A model generated the notes under the pieces. It made no database searches. It was not told where the DNA came from and saw nothing but the letters and a program-made list of their open reading frames with translations. DNA of 64,000 nt from Kiritimatiellaceae bacterium (lineage in GTDB: Bacteria > Verrucomicrobiota > Kiritimatiellia > Kiritimatiellales > Tichowtungiaceae), in the NCBI GenBank assembly GCA_013141415.1, contig JABFQY010000001.1, forward strand, positions 372,001 through 436,000. The letters are read 5' to 3'. A program made the translations under genes and the position numbers. How positions within the stretch are numbered: position 1 is the stretch's first letter; each line of letters opens with the position of its first letter. Below, piece by piece: positions 11,199 to 20,306 of the stretch.

Positions 11199-11222
11199 GG
11201 GCAGGATGCATCCTGCCCATAC
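11199..11222. repeat. family B hairpin (perfect 20-bp palindrome followed by ATAC)
   Basis: GGGCAGGATGCATCCTGCCC is a perfect 20-bp palindrome starting directly after the atpB stop codon and followed by ATAC. It has no T-run, so it is not a standard intrinsic terminator, and the operon continues 13 bp later with atpD. It shares the layout of other hairpins in this window (GC-rich stem, 1-2 bases, TAC). Confidence 0.7.
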
Positions 11223-11234
11223 CTGAAAAACAGC

Positions 11235-11864
11235 ATGGCAAAAATCAAGTACACCAAAAACGAGTTGAAGGCGCAGCGGGATTCGCTGACGCGCTTCCGG
11301 CGCTATCTGCCGACGCTGCTGCTCAAAAAGCAGCAGTTGCAGCTCGAGATGCGTCTGCTTGAAGGACAGATTGCCGCCAAGCGCGCCGAAGAAGAAAAGA
11401 CACGCGCCGATCTGTCTGTCTGGGTAAAACTGTTTTCCGAGCCGCCTGCGGTGAGCTCCGCCGAACCGTTCGATTTTTCACCGTACATCAAAGTTGCAGA
11501 GATTAAGCGCTCCAGCGGCAATATCGCGGGCGTCACGATTCCGCTGTTTGAAAGGTTGCGCTTTGAAGAGGCTTTGCCGGATTTATTTGAAACGCCTGCC
11601 TGGGTGGACGGCGGGATTGATCTGCTCCGTCAGCTCATCCGTTTGCGGATTGAGCGGCAGGTGATTGAAGAGCAGCATCGTCTGCTGTCCGACGAATTAC
11701 GCACGACGTCGCAGCGCGTGAATCTGTTCGAGAAGGTGAAGATTCCTGAATGCCGTGAAAACATCCGCGTCATCCGTATTTTCATGGGCGACCAGCAAAC
11801 CGCCGCCGTCGCCCGGGCCAAGATTGCGAAAGGCAAGAGCGTAGAAAAGGTTCGCTCCGCATGA
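11235..11864 (+). CDS. atpD: V-type ATP synthase subunit D
   Basis: Central-stalk rotor subunit of 209 residues. Two long helices (about 5-75 and 130-185) flank a short globular part, the pattern of V/A-type subunit D, the counterpart of F-type gamma. The C-terminal RVNLFEKVKIPECRENIRVI segment is a strong family marker. No subunit F gene follows, unlike in Enterococcus or Thermus. It overlaps atpI by ATGA. Confidence 0.93.
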   Translation: MAKIKYTKNELKAQRDSLTRFRRYLPTLLLKKQQLQLEMRLLEGQIAAKRAEEEKTRADLSVWVKLFSEPPAVSSAEPFDFSPYIKVAEIKRSSGNIAGVTIPLFERLRFEEALPDLFETPAWVDGGIDLLRQLIRLRIERQVIEEQHRLLSDELRTTSQRVNLFEKVKIPECRENIRVIRIFMGDQQTAAVARAKIAKGKSVEKVRSA

Positions 11865-13627
11865 TCGTCAAAATGAAAAAACTGACGTTGTTATGCACTT
11901 CTGCTTCACAGGAGGGCACACTGAATGCCTTGCGTGATTTGGGTGTACTGCATGTCGAGTCGATCCGTATGCCCGAAGGCGGCGATCTGGAGCAGGCTCG
12001 TAACCATCTTGCTTACGTCCGGCGGGCTCTCGAAGTGCTTCCGAAACATCCTCATATCGAACCGTCTGATGAGCCGGTTGATACGGTGATCGAAAACGTC
12101 TGGAAGCTAATTCATCAGCGTGTCGAGCTGGAAGAAAAGCTCGAAATGCTGCGGATGGAACAACAGCGCCTGGTGCCGTTCGGTGAGTTCGATCCGGATA
12201 CTGTTCGCGATCTGGCGCATAAGGGTATTGCCGTGCGGTTTTTTCAGGCGTCGGCTAAAGAAAAAATCAGCATGCCGGACGGATGTGTGCTGAAAGAACT
12301 CAGTCGCGATCGCGGCACCATTACTTTTGCTGTAATCAGTCGTGCCGGGGTGGAGCTGAATGTGCAGGGAATGGCTCTTCCGGAGCATTCGCCGACCGTC
12401 GTGAGAGAACAGCTCGTAAAAGTTGAGCATGATCTCGGCCGGGTTGACGAGGCGTTTGGATCGTATGCCGGAGACCGCGCGCGGATCGCGGCGGCGGTTC
12501 AGCAGTCTGAAGACACGGTCGGTTACCTTGAAGTGAAAGCGGGCATGGGCGAGGAAGGGCCGGTTGTTTATCTGCAAGGATTTTTTCCGTGCGAACAGGA
12601 GCCCGCTGTGCGGAAGGCGGCGGAACTGAACGGCTGGGCGGCGATGGTTCGTGCTGTCGGAGAAGGGGATGAGCCGCCGACCCTGTTGCGCAATCCGAAA
12701 TGGGTCCGTCCGATTAATGCCGTATTTCAAATGATCGGTGTGTCGCCCGGTTATCACGAAGTGGACATCAGCGCTGTATTTCTGATTTTCTTCAGTCTGT
12801 TTTTCGCCATGCTGGTCGGCGACGCGGGCTACGGAGTTCTCTTCCTCGTGCTGACTCTGATTGGAAAACAAAAGTTTCGGAAAGCGCCGCAGGACGTATT
12901 CAATCTTCTGCTGGTCACCAGTGTCAGTACGATTATTTGGGGCGTACTGACCGGTACGTATTTCGGTCTTGCCAACATTCCCGCTCCGCTCAAACAGCTG
13001 CGGCTGGGCTGGCTGACAGGGCCGGAAGCGGACGCGCATATCATGTGGCTGTGCTTCCTGATCGGTGCGGTACATCTGACCATCGCGCATGCCTGGAATG
13101 CCATTCGCATTTGCAATACCTGGCAGGTGCTGGCGCAGATCGGCTGGATCGGCTCCACCTGGACGATGTTTTTTGCCGCCCGGACGCTGGTGCTCAACGC
13201 TCCGTTCCCGCCGGTGATGCTCTGGGTACTTGCGGTCAGCGTGGTGCTGATTCTGTTTTTCATGACTCCGGTGAACAAAATGAAAAGCGAATGGTTCAAC
13301 TACGTCATTCTGCCGCTCAACATCGTCAGTAATTTTGTGGACGTAGTTTCCTACGTCCGACTATTTGCCGTTGGCGTGGCCTCATTTGCTCTGGCCAGCG
13401 CGTTCAATCAGATGGCGATGGATGTCGGGTTCAACAGTTTTTTAAGCGGACTCGGCGCGTCCATGATTCTTTTCTTTTCCCACTTGCTGAACATTGTGCT
13501 GTCGGCGATGGGCATCATGGTTCACGGCATCCGGTTGAATACACTCGAATTTTCAGGGCACATCGGTGTGCAGTGGGCCGGGCGGAAATATAATCCGTTC
13601 CGGAAGATTTCTGTAACAGACGCATAA
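11861..13627 (+). CDS. atpI: V-type ATP synthase subunit I
   Basis: Membrane stator subunit of 588 residues, the counterpart of V-ATPase subunit a. About 300 soluble N-terminal residues are followed by some seven transmembrane helices. The functionally essential arginine that faces the rotor ring is seen in SYVRLFAVGVA near residue 500. The start overlaps the end of atpD. It forms the ion pathway together with the K ring. Confidence 0.94.
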   Translation: MIVKMKKLTLLCTSASQEGTLNALRDLGVLHVESIRMPEGGDLEQARNHLAYVRRALEVLPKHPHIEPSDEPVDTVIENVWKLIHQRVELEEKLEMLRMEQQRLVPFGEFDPDTVRDLAHKGIAVRFFQASAKEKISMPDGCVLKELSRDRGTITFAVISRAGVELNVQGMALPEHSPTVVREQLVKVEHDLGRVDEAFGSYAGDRARIAAAVQQSEDTVGYLEVKAGMGEEGPVVYLQGFFPCEQEPAVRKAAELNGWAAMVRAVGEGDEPPTLLRNPKWVRPINAVFQMIGVSPGYHEVDISAVFLIFFSLFFAMLVGDAGYGVLFLVLTLIGKQKFRKAPQDVFNLLLVTSVSTIIWGVLTGTYFGLANIPAPLKQLRLGWLTGPEADAHIMWLCFLIGAVHLTIAHAWNAIRICNTWQVLAQIGWIGSTWTMFFAARTLVLNAPFPPVMLWVLAVSVVLILFFMTPVNKMKSEWFNYVILPLNIVSNFVDVVSYVRLFAVGVASFALASAFNQMAMDVGFNSFLSGLGASMILFFSHLLNIVLSAMGIMVHGIRLNTLEFSGHIGVQWAGRKYNPFRKISVTDA

Positions 13628-13636
13628 AAAGGAGGA

Positions 13637-14092
13637 ATGAATATGGATGCAGCAATGATGAAGACCGTGGCGCAGGCCGGTGCGGTGGCGACGCTCAGTC
13701 TGGCGGCTCTTGGATCTGCTATTGGAGCCTGCGCTGCCGGTTTGGCGGCCGTTGGCGGATGGAAGAAATGCTACGCGCAGAAAAAGGCCGCCCCGTTTAT
13801 TCTGGTGGTTTTTATCGGCGCGCCGCTTTCACAAACCATTTACGGCATGATCCTGATGAATGCTATCCGGAATGCGCCGTCGTTTGAAAACTGGCTGGCG
13901 ATGGCAACGGCCGGAATTCTGGGCGGCATCGCGCTGGGCGTATCCGCCTGGCTACAGGGCAAGGCCGGAGCGGCCTGTGCGGATGCGCTGGCGGAAACCA
14001 ATCAGGGCTTCGGCAACTACCTGATGACCATCGGGATCATTGAAACCGTCGCGCTGTTTGTGCTGGTGTTCTCGCTGGGCACATTGAAGTAG
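13637..14092 (+). CDS. atpK: V-type ATP synthase subunit K (proteolipid)
   Basis: Rotor-ring proteolipid of 151 residues with four hydrophobic helices (a duplicated c-type hairpin). The ion-binding carboxylate is Glu136 in GIIETVALF. By alignment with the Na+-binding Enterococcus hirae NtpK, polar ligands are also kept: Ser65-Gln66 in PLSQTIYG and Gln107 in LQGKAG. That points to Na+ as the coupling ion, an inference. AAAGGAGG lies just before the start. It closes the operon. Confidence 0.94.
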   Translation: MNMDAAMMKTVAQAGAVATLSLAALGSAIGACAAGLAAVGGWKKCYAQKKAAPFILVVFIGAPLSQTIYGMILMNAIRNAPSFENWLAMATAGILGGIALGVSAWLQGKAGAACADALAETNQGFGNYLMTIGIIETVALFVLVFSLGTLK

Positions 14093-14154
14093 CAACTGCG
14101 TTGCGGCTTGCTATATTTTCCAATGTTTGGAAGAAACTCTTCCGAACAGTGGAA
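14092..14154. repeat. hairpin plus paired family A palindromes upstream of pheS
   Basis: GCAAC-TGC-GTTGC (14092-14104) overlaps the last base of the atpK stop codon. It is followed by an exact family A copy, TTCCAATGTTTGGAA (14118-14132), then a decayed copy, TTCCGAACAGTGGAA (14140-14154). The two copies are separated by GAAACTC. The identical 15-mer TTCCAATGTTTGGAA recurs at 53578 and 61189. No T-run is present, so a terminator role is unproven. Confidence 0.75.
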
Positions 14155-14198
14155 GCCGGTTGTGACGGTGAATGGATTTTTCAAGGATTCAAAAACAT

Positions 14199-15185
14199 AT
14201 GAACCTGCAGGAACTCAATCAGATCAGAGAAACAGCGCTGGCCGAAGCACGCGGCGCGGCGGATGCCGCTGCGCTCGAAGCGGTGCGCATTAAATATCTG
14301 GGCCGTAGCGGACTTCTTCCCGACGTGATGGCTCAGCTCAAAGAAGTGCCGAACGAAGAAAAGCCTCTGTTCGGAAAAGGCGCCAACGCGCTCAAGAACG
14401 AACTGGCTGAGCTGATCAAAGAACGGCAGGGCGCGCTGACTTCCGGTTCCAAATCCGGCGCGGTGTTTGATCCGACTCTGCCGGGCCTTTGGCCGGAACT
14501 CGGCTCGGAACATCCGATCAGTAAAGTAACGTCGCGCATCGTCGAAATCTTTCAGTCGATTGGCTTCACCGTCGCCGACGGGCCGGATATTGAAACCGTC
14601 TGGAACAACTTTGACGCGCTCAACACGCCCGCCGATCATCCGTCGCGCGACGAGCAGGACACCTTTTATCTGAACAGCGGTGAACTGCTGCGCTGCCACA
14701 CCTCGCCGGTGCAGGTGCGCTACATGGAAAGCCATCAGCCGCCGATCCGCATCATTGCGCCCGGCCGTTGCTACCGCCGCGACACGCCGGATGCCACGCA
14801 CAGCGCCAACTTCCATCAGGTTGAAGGATTGTTTGTTGCGGAAAAAGTTTCGATGGCCGACTTGAAGGGCACGCTGGCTTATTTCGCCAAACAGTTTCTT
14901 GGCGATGAAGTGAAAATCCGGTTTCGTCCGCACTTCTTCCCGTTCACCGAACCGAGTTTCGAAGTCGATTTCTTTTTCGAAGTCGGCGGCAAGAGCCGCT
15001 GGATCGAAATTCTCGGCGCGGGTATGGTCGATCCCAACGTCTTTCGCAAAGTCGGCTACGATCCGGATAAAGTGACCGGCTTCGCCTTCGGCATGGGCAT
15101 CGAACGGCTCGCCATGATCATGTACGGCATCAAAGACATCCGCAACCTCTACGAAAACGACGTGCGCTTCCTCGCGCAGTTCTAA
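14199..15185 (+). CDS. pheS: phenylalanine--tRNA ligase alpha subunit
   Basis: Class II synthetase alpha subunit of 328 residues, charging tRNA-Phe as an alpha2beta2 enzyme with PheT. The N-terminal coiled coil is followed by the catalytic core. Motif 2 lies in the segment GRCYRRDTPDATHSANFHQ and motif 3 in GFAFGMGIERLAMI. I prefer the ATG at 14199 over 14172 because AAGGA lies 10 bp upstream and homologues align from MNLQEL. The expected partner pheT is not downstream; the next gene encodes phosphofructokinase. Confidence 0.95.
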   Translation: MNLQELNQIRETALAEARGAADAAALEAVRIKYLGRSGLLPDVMAQLKEVPNEEKPLFGKGANALKNELAELIKERQGALTSGSKSGAVFDPTLPGLWPELGSEHPISKVTSRIVEIFQSIGFTVADGPDIETVWNNFDALNTPADHPSRDEQDTFYLNSGELLRCHTSPVQVRYMESHQPPIRIIAPGRCYRRDTPDATHSANFHQVEGLFVAEKVSMADLKGTLAYFAKQFLGDEVKIRFRPHFFPFTEPSFEVDFFFEVGGKSRWIEILGAGMVDPNVFRKVGYDPDKVTGFAFGMGIERLAMIMYGIKDIRNLYENDVRFLAQF

Positions 15186-15193
15186 GGGGCTAT

Positions 15194-16489
15194 ATGAGCA
15201 GGATTATTCCCATCGAAACGCTGGGCGAATGCAAAGTTGATTCGCCGTTTCAGGCGCAGCAGCAGGAATTTTTCAATGATGATAACGGAGTGATCTGCCG
15301 GGTGCATTCGCTGGATTACGCGCCGGGTTCATCGGTGGACGGTATCGAATACTTTCAGCGGGCGGGCGCCCGCGAAAAGATTTATTTCAAGCCGAAGGAA
15401 GTTGTCGTCGGGGTGGTGACTTGCGGCGGACTTTGTCCGGGGCTCAACGACGTCATTCGTGCGGTGACGTTCTGTGCGATTGAAGGCTATGGCGTCAAGA
15501 AAGTGCTTGGCTTTCAGTACGGCTACGAAGGGCTGGTTGCCGAATATGCTCATCCGCCGGTCGAGTTGAACACCGATAACACCGACGACATTCACGAAAA
15601 AGGCGGCACCATTCTAAAGTCTTCCCGCGGCCCGCAGGACATCAAGGAAATCGTTCGCACTCTGCGGCACTACAACGTGAACATTCTGATCGCCATCGGC
15701 GGCGACGGCACGTTGCGCGGTGCCCGCGCCATTCAGGAAGAAATTAAAACGCAGGGACTGAAGATCGCAGTCATTGGTGTGCCCAAGACGATTGATAACG
15801 ATATCGGCATGATCGAGCGGTCGTTCGGTTATGAAACCGCTGTGCAAGGTGCCTGGGGTGTGGTCAATTGCGCTCACGCCGAGGCCAAGGCGTACCGTCA
15901 CGGGGTCGGTCTGGTGAAGCTGATGGGCCGCGAGTCCGGCTGGATCGCCGCGTCGACCGCCACCTCCAACAGCAACGTCAATTTCTGTCTGATTCCGGAA
16001 GTGCCGTTTGATCTCGACGGGCCGAACGGATTTTTTGAACACCTCCGTCAGCGGTTGGAACGCAAAGATCATGCTGTGGTTGTCGTGGCCGAAGGCGCGG
16101 GCCAAAATCTGATTCAGCATGGCGAATCTAAAGACCGATCCGGCAATAAGAAGCTGGCCGATATCGGAGTTTTTCTGCGCGATGAGATGCTACGCTGGTT
16201 CGCCGGAAAGAACTGCGAACTCAACGTCAAATATTTTGATCCGAGTTATTTAATCCGCAGTACGCCTGCCAACGCCAACGATGCGGAATACTGTCTTTTT
16301 CTCGGCTACAACGCGATGCACGCCGCGATGGCCGGAAAAACCGGCATGGTGGTCGGATTGCATAATCACCGGCTGGTTCACATGCCGATTTCGACGATCG
16401 GCGAGCGCAAACTGGTTGATCCTCGCGGATGGAACTGGCAGGCCGTTTTGCAGACAACGCATCAGCCGGCCCGCATGGTGAACGGATAA
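15194..16489 (+). CDS. pfkA: 6-phosphofructokinase (ATP-type residues, long form)
   Basis: A 431-residue phosphofructokinase of the longer plant/spirochaete-like group with an N-terminal extension of about 70 residues. The key phosphoryl-donor motif reads GGDGT (169-173). Gly at the position where PPi enzymes carry Asp favours ATP. PKTIDND (197-203) holds the Lys seen in PPi enzymes and in several long ATP enzymes. MGRESGWIA binds fructose 6-phosphate. It lies 8 bp after pheS. The donor assignment is good but not certain. Confidence 0.88.
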   Translation: MSRIIPIETLGECKVDSPFQAQQQEFFNDDNGVICRVHSLDYAPGSSVDGIEYFQRAGAREKIYFKPKEVVVGVVTCGGLCPGLNDVIRAVTFCAIEGYGVKKVLGFQYGYEGLVAEYAHPPVELNTDNTDDIHEKGGTILKSSRGPQDIKEIVRTLRHYNVNILIAIGGDGTLRGARAIQEEIKTQGLKIAVIGVPKTIDNDIGMIERSFGYETAVQGAWGVVNCAHAEAKAYRHGVGLVKLMGRESGWIAASTATSNSNVNFCLIPEVPFDLDGPNGFFEHLRQRLERKDHAVVVVAEGAGQNLIQHGESKDRSGNKKLADIGVFLRDEMLRWFAGKNCELNVKYFDPSYLIRSTPANANDAEYCLFLGYNAMHAAMAGKTGMVVGLHNHRLVHMPISTIGERKLVDPRGWNWQAVLQTTHQPARMVNG

Positions 16490-18016
16490 TCAGCGCGACT
16501 GGAGAAACCGGAATGCATCGGGCAGGGCGTTGATCATATCGGTGGCGATTAACGATTCCTGTGTCAGGTCGTGCGCCGCGATATCCCCGGCGATTCCGTG
16601 CAGATAAACTGCGCTCATTGCCGCATCAAACGGTTCCATTCCCTGACCGAGCAGGCCGGTCAGAAGGCCGGCGAGCACATCGCCGGAGCCGCCGGTCGCC
16701 ATGCCCGGATTTCCAGTCATGTTGATCGCCAGCTTGTGTTCCGGTTCTGCCACCACGGTTCCGGCGCCTTTCAGAACAATCGTCTTGCCGGTTAACTCCG
16801 CGGCTTCCCGCGCCTGTTTCCAACGGTCGGAAACCGGAACGCCAAAAAGCCGTTCGAACTCGCCGGGGTGGGGCGTAAGAATTACCGGACATTTTGCTGC
16901 GCCGATTTTTTTCGGTGCCACGCAGAGTGCATCGGCATCGAGAATCAGCGGAACGTTGCATGTTTTAAGCAGTGTCTCGACCAGCGCGGCGGTTTCTTTG
17001 GAGCGGCCAAGGCCGGGGCCGATCAGCAGGGCGTCAAATTTTGACAGGTCAAAGGGAATGGTTTTGTCGAAAGGATGAACCATCACTTCCGGCCCGGCGG
17101 CCTGTGCGACGATGGGATACACTTCTTCCGGTGTCAGCACGCTGACGAGTCCGGCGCCGGAACGGAGCGCGGCGCGCGCGGCCATCGCGATGGCACCGGT
17201 AAACCCTTTGGAGCCGCCGATGAGCAGAACGTGGCCGTAACTTCCTTTATGGCTGTCGCGTTCGCGGCGCGGAATGAAAATATCGGAGCGATTAATCAGT
17301 GCGGCTTCTTCGCAGCCGGCGATATCCTCTATAAATTCAAGCGGAATGCCGATGTCGAGGACTTCGACGGTTCCGGTGTACGGAAGCGCTTCGGGACGGA
17401 TGAGTCCGGTTTTCGGCAGGCCGATGGTGACGGTCAGGTCGGCTTTCACGGCGGAGCCTTCGGCAATGCCGGTGTCGGCGTCGATACCGGATGGAATATC
17501 GATGGCGAGCACAAAGGCGTGTTGTCCTTCAGCATTGATCCATTCGATGAGCGGGCCCATGAAGCCGCGCGGCGCACCGTTGGAGCCGGTTCCGAGCAGT
17601 CCGTCAACGATGAGATGGGGCCACGTTTTCGGAAAGAGATCGTTCGGGCTGCGAATTTCTTTTGGGATGATTCCGGCGCGCACCATTTTTTTCAGGTGCA
17701 GTTGGGCGTCGCCTTTAATCTGACTTTGCGAACCGCAGAGCCAGACCTCGATATCGAGATCAGTTTGTGAAAGGTCGGTGGCGGCGGCGAAGACATCACC
17801 GCCGTTGTTGCCGGTTCCGGCGATCAGCAGAACGGAATGTCCGCTGCGGCTGGCGAGAATATCCTGCGCAATATCGGCGACGCCCTGTCCGGCGCGGCGC
17901 ATGAGTTCTTCGCCGGTCACGCCGTTTGCGATCGTCTGACGTTCGAGTTCGCGCATTTCCATGGTTGACACGGTCTTCATGGGGATGAAAATGAACCGAT
18001 TTTTTACATGAATCAA
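16490..18016 (-). CDS. nnr: bifunctional NAD(P)H-hydrate epimerase/dehydratase
   Basis: A 508-residue metabolite-repair enzyme. The N-terminal YjeF domain (epimerase) has GTGNNGGDVFAAA near residue 67. The C-terminal ribokinase-like domain (ADP- or ATP-dependent dehydratase) carries LTPHPGEFERLFG and NPGMATGGSGDVLAGLLTG. Homologues begin like MKTVSTMEMRELERQ, which would put the start at 17980, but no ribosome site precedes that ATG. The 18016 ATG has AGGA only 3 bp away. The two candidates differ by 12 residues. The gene is transcribed divergently from the sulfatase. Confidence 0.93.
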   Translation of the reverse strand: MIHVKNRFIFIPMKTVSTMEMRELERQTIANGVTGEELMRRAGQGVADIAQDILASRSGHSVLLIAGTGNNGGDVFAAATDLSQTDLDIEVWLCGSQSQIKGDAQLHLKKMVRAGIIPKEIRSPNDLFPKTWPHLIVDGLLGTGSNGAPRGFMGPLIEWINAEGQHAFVLAIDIPSGIDADTGIAEGSAVKADLTVTIGLPKTGLIRPEALPYTGTVEVLDIGIPLEFIEDIAGCEEAALINRSDIFIPRRERDSHKGSYGHVLLIGGSKGFTGAIAMAARAALRSGAGLVSVLTPEEVYPIVAQAAGPEVMVHPFDKTIPFDLSKFDALLIGPGLGRSKETAALVETLLKTCNVPLILDADALCVAPKKIGAAKCPVILTPHPGEFERLFGVPVSDRWKQAREAAELTGKTIVLKGAGTVVAEPEHKLAINMTGNPGMATGGSGDVLAGLLTGLLGQGMEPFDAAMSAVYLHGIAGDIAAHDLTQESLIATDMINALPDAFRFLQSR

Positions 18017-18075
18017 TCCTAATGGAATGAGAGAGTGAAAACAGCCGATCGCGGATTTAACGGAAACGGGAGCTT

Positions 18076-19584
18076 ATGAAAAAACGGAAAATCGTACTGA
18101 TCATGACGGATACACAGCGGGCCGATATGGTGAGCTGTTATGGGAATCCGGCGATGCGGACTCCATGTCTTGACCGGCTGGCTGCGGGCGGAGCCCGGTT
18201 TGAGAAGGCGTATACCTGTCAGCCAGTCTGCGGGCCGGCGCGTATCGCGCTGTTTACCGGAACCTGGCCGCACCTCAATAACGGCTGGGCGAACAGTCTG
18301 GTGCCGGATTTTAAAACTCGGACGATCGGTCAGCGAGCCTCCGCATTGGGTCTTCACGCGGCCTACATCGGGAAATATCATTTGGACGGCGGCGATTATT
18401 TTGGCTACGGCGACTGTCCGGATGGGTGGGATCCGGATTACTGGTACGAGATGAAGAATTATCTCGACGAACTCACACCTGAAGAACGCGTGGCTTCGCG
18501 CCGGCAGAACCTGATGAACGAACTGAAAGGCGGCATCGCCAAGGAATTCACCTACGGATACCGCGTGTCTAACCGCGCCGTTGATTTTCTGAATAAGCAC
18601 GGCGACGAGGATTTTCTGCTGGTCGTTTCGTACGATGAACCGCATGGCCCGTATCTATGCCCTGATTCATGGCGGGAAATGCACAAAGACACTGCGATTC
18701 CGCGGAATCAGAATCTTGCCGATCCGCTGACGAATAAGCCGGAACATCATCGGGTGTGGGCGGGTAAAGCGGTTCACGAAGAGCTAACAGATCAGTGCGG
18801 CTACCGGCCCGCGGATTATTTTGCCTGCAACTCGTTTGTCGATGATCAGATCGGACGGGTGATTGACGCAATTGATCAATATGCTCCGGATGCGCTGGTT
18901 ATGTACACCGCCGACCACGGTGATATGCTGGCAAGCCACCGGATCTGGAATAAAGGGCCGGTGATGTACGACGAGATTACAAACATTCCGTTCATCGTGC
19001 GCTGGCCGAATGTGATTCCGCCGCAGTCTGTTTCGCAGAATCTGGTGTCGCACATTGATGTAGTGAATACCATTCTGGAAGCGGCAGGCGCGGAAGAAAT
19101 ACCGAAAACCCTTCAAGGCAAGAGCATGGTTCCGATGTTTACGGATCTTTCGAAGCCGACCCATAAAGAAATTTTCATGGAGTTCGGGCGTTACGAGGTC
19201 GATCACGACGGGTTCGGCGGATTCCAGCCGGTTCGCTGCGTGCGCGACGACCGTTATAAACTGGTGATCAATCTGCTCTGCACAGACGAACTGTATGATA
19301 TGCAGAACGACCCGGACGAAATGGTTAACCTGATTGAAAGTCCGGAGCACATGAAACTCCGCGACGCACTTCACGATAAGCTCCTCGACTGGATGAATAC
19401 ATCGCGCGATCCCTTTCGCGGATATTACTGGTTGCGGCGTCCGTGGCGGCAGGATGCTCCGGCGGCGACATGGGCGTTCACCGGATATACCCGTCAGCGC
19501 GAGCCGGATATCGGCGAACCGCGGCAGATGGATTACGACACGGGTCTGCCGATGACGCAGGCGACACGTAACAAGAACAGTTAA
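18076..19584 (+). CDS. type I sulfatase (formylglycine-dependent)
   Basis: A 502-residue alkaline-phosphatase-superfamily sulfatase. The maturation signature C-x-P-x-R is present as CGPARIALFTG (Cys52), which needs conversion to formylglycine by a separate enzyme not seen here. Metal ligands include Asp12 in TDTQRAD and the later TADHGDMLASH. No signal peptide is visible, so it may be cytoplasmic. GGGAG precedes the ATG. The substrate is probably a sulfated sugar, but sequence does not decide. The last four bases overlap convergent pdxJ. Confidence 0.93.
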   Translation: MKKRKIVLIMTDTQRADMVSCYGNPAMRTPCLDRLAAGGARFEKAYTCQPVCGPARIALFTGTWPHLNNGWANSLVPDFKTRTIGQRASALGLHAAYIGKYHLDGGDYFGYGDCPDGWDPDYWYEMKNYLDELTPEERVASRRQNLMNELKGGIAKEFTYGYRVSNRAVDFLNKHGDEDFLLVVSYDEPHGPYLCPDSWREMHKDTAIPRNQNLADPLTNKPEHHRVWAGKAVHEELTDQCGYRPADYFACNSFVDDQIGRVIDAIDQYAPDALVMYTADHGDMLASHRIWNKGPVMYDEITNIPFIVRWPNVIPPQSVSQNLVSHIDVVNTILEAAGAEEIPKTLQGKSMVPMFTDLSKPTHKEIFMEFGRYEVDHDGFGGFQPVRCVRDDRYKLVINLLCTDELYDMQNDPDEMVNLIESPEHMKLRDALHDKLLDWMNTSRDPFRGYYWLRRPWRQDAPAATWAFTGYTRQREPDIGEPRQMDYDTGLPMTQATRNKNS

Positions 19585-20306
19585 CCCGTTCCGCGCTCTG
19601 ACATCGCGGCGAGCATTTCGCGAACCGCGTTTTCCAGCCCGCAGAAAACGGCTCTGGCAATAATGCTGTGGCCGATGTTGAGCGTGTCCAAATGCGGAAT
19701 TTTAAGGATGTCCGCGATATTGGCGAGGTTGATGCCGTGACCGGCATTGACCTGCAGGCCCAGTGAATGAGCGCAGTTCGCTCCTGAAATCAGTTTTTGC
19801 AAAAGCTGTTCCGCCTTTTCCGGAGCGGTTGCATCACAAAAAGAACCGGTGTGCAGTTCGACAACGCGTGCGCCGGTTTTTGCGCAGGCCTCAAGCGTTT
19901 TACAGTCCGGTTCGACGAACAGGCTGACGATTGAGCCGTTGTCCTGAAGCTGGCAAACGGTTTTTTCCAACGCCTTAAAATTTCCGATTACATCGAGACC
20001 GCCCTCCGTGGTGAGTTCCCGACGTTTTTCGGGAACGAGGCAGACTTCGGCAGGTTTTACCTCAAGCGCGATCCGGATGATCTCTTCGGCATTAGCCATT
20101 TCAAGATTGATAGGCAGCGGGCAGGCTTTGCTGAGGCGGTAAACGTCGGTGTCCTGAATATGACGGCGGTCTTCACGGAGGTGAATGGTGATGCTGACGG
20201 CCCCGGCTTTTGCGCAGATTCTCGCGGCGTCAAGCGTGTCCGGATAGATCGTTCCGCGCGCTTGGCGCAAGGTTGCGACATGGTCAATGTTAACGCCGAG
20301 GTTCAT
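19581..20306 (-). CDS. pdxJ: pyridoxine 5'-phosphate synthase
   Basis: PdxJ, 241 residues, a TIM-barrel enzyme making pyridoxine 5'-phosphate from 1-deoxyxylulose 5-phosphate and aminoacetone 3-phosphate. The N-terminus GVNIDHVATLRQARG is diagnostic. HLREDRRHIQD, a PEKRRELTTEGG segment and the C-terminal HAGHGIN-like stretch (VNAGHGINLANI) are further active-site elements. It overlaps the 3' end of the upstream GGDEF-like gene by 17 bp, suggesting co-transcription with the tol-pal cluster. Confidence 0.96.
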   Translation of the reverse strand: MNLGVNIDHVATLRQARGTIYPDTLDAARICAKAGAVSITIHLREDRRHIQDTDVYRLSKACPLPINLEMANAEEIIRIALEVKPAEVCLVPEKRRELTTEGGLDVIGNFKALEKTVCQLQDNGSIVSLFVEPDCKTLEACAKTGARVVELHTGSFCDATAPEKAEQLLQKLISGANCAHSLGLQVNAGHGINLANIADILKIPHLDTLNIGHSIIARAVFCGLENAVREMLAAMSERGTG

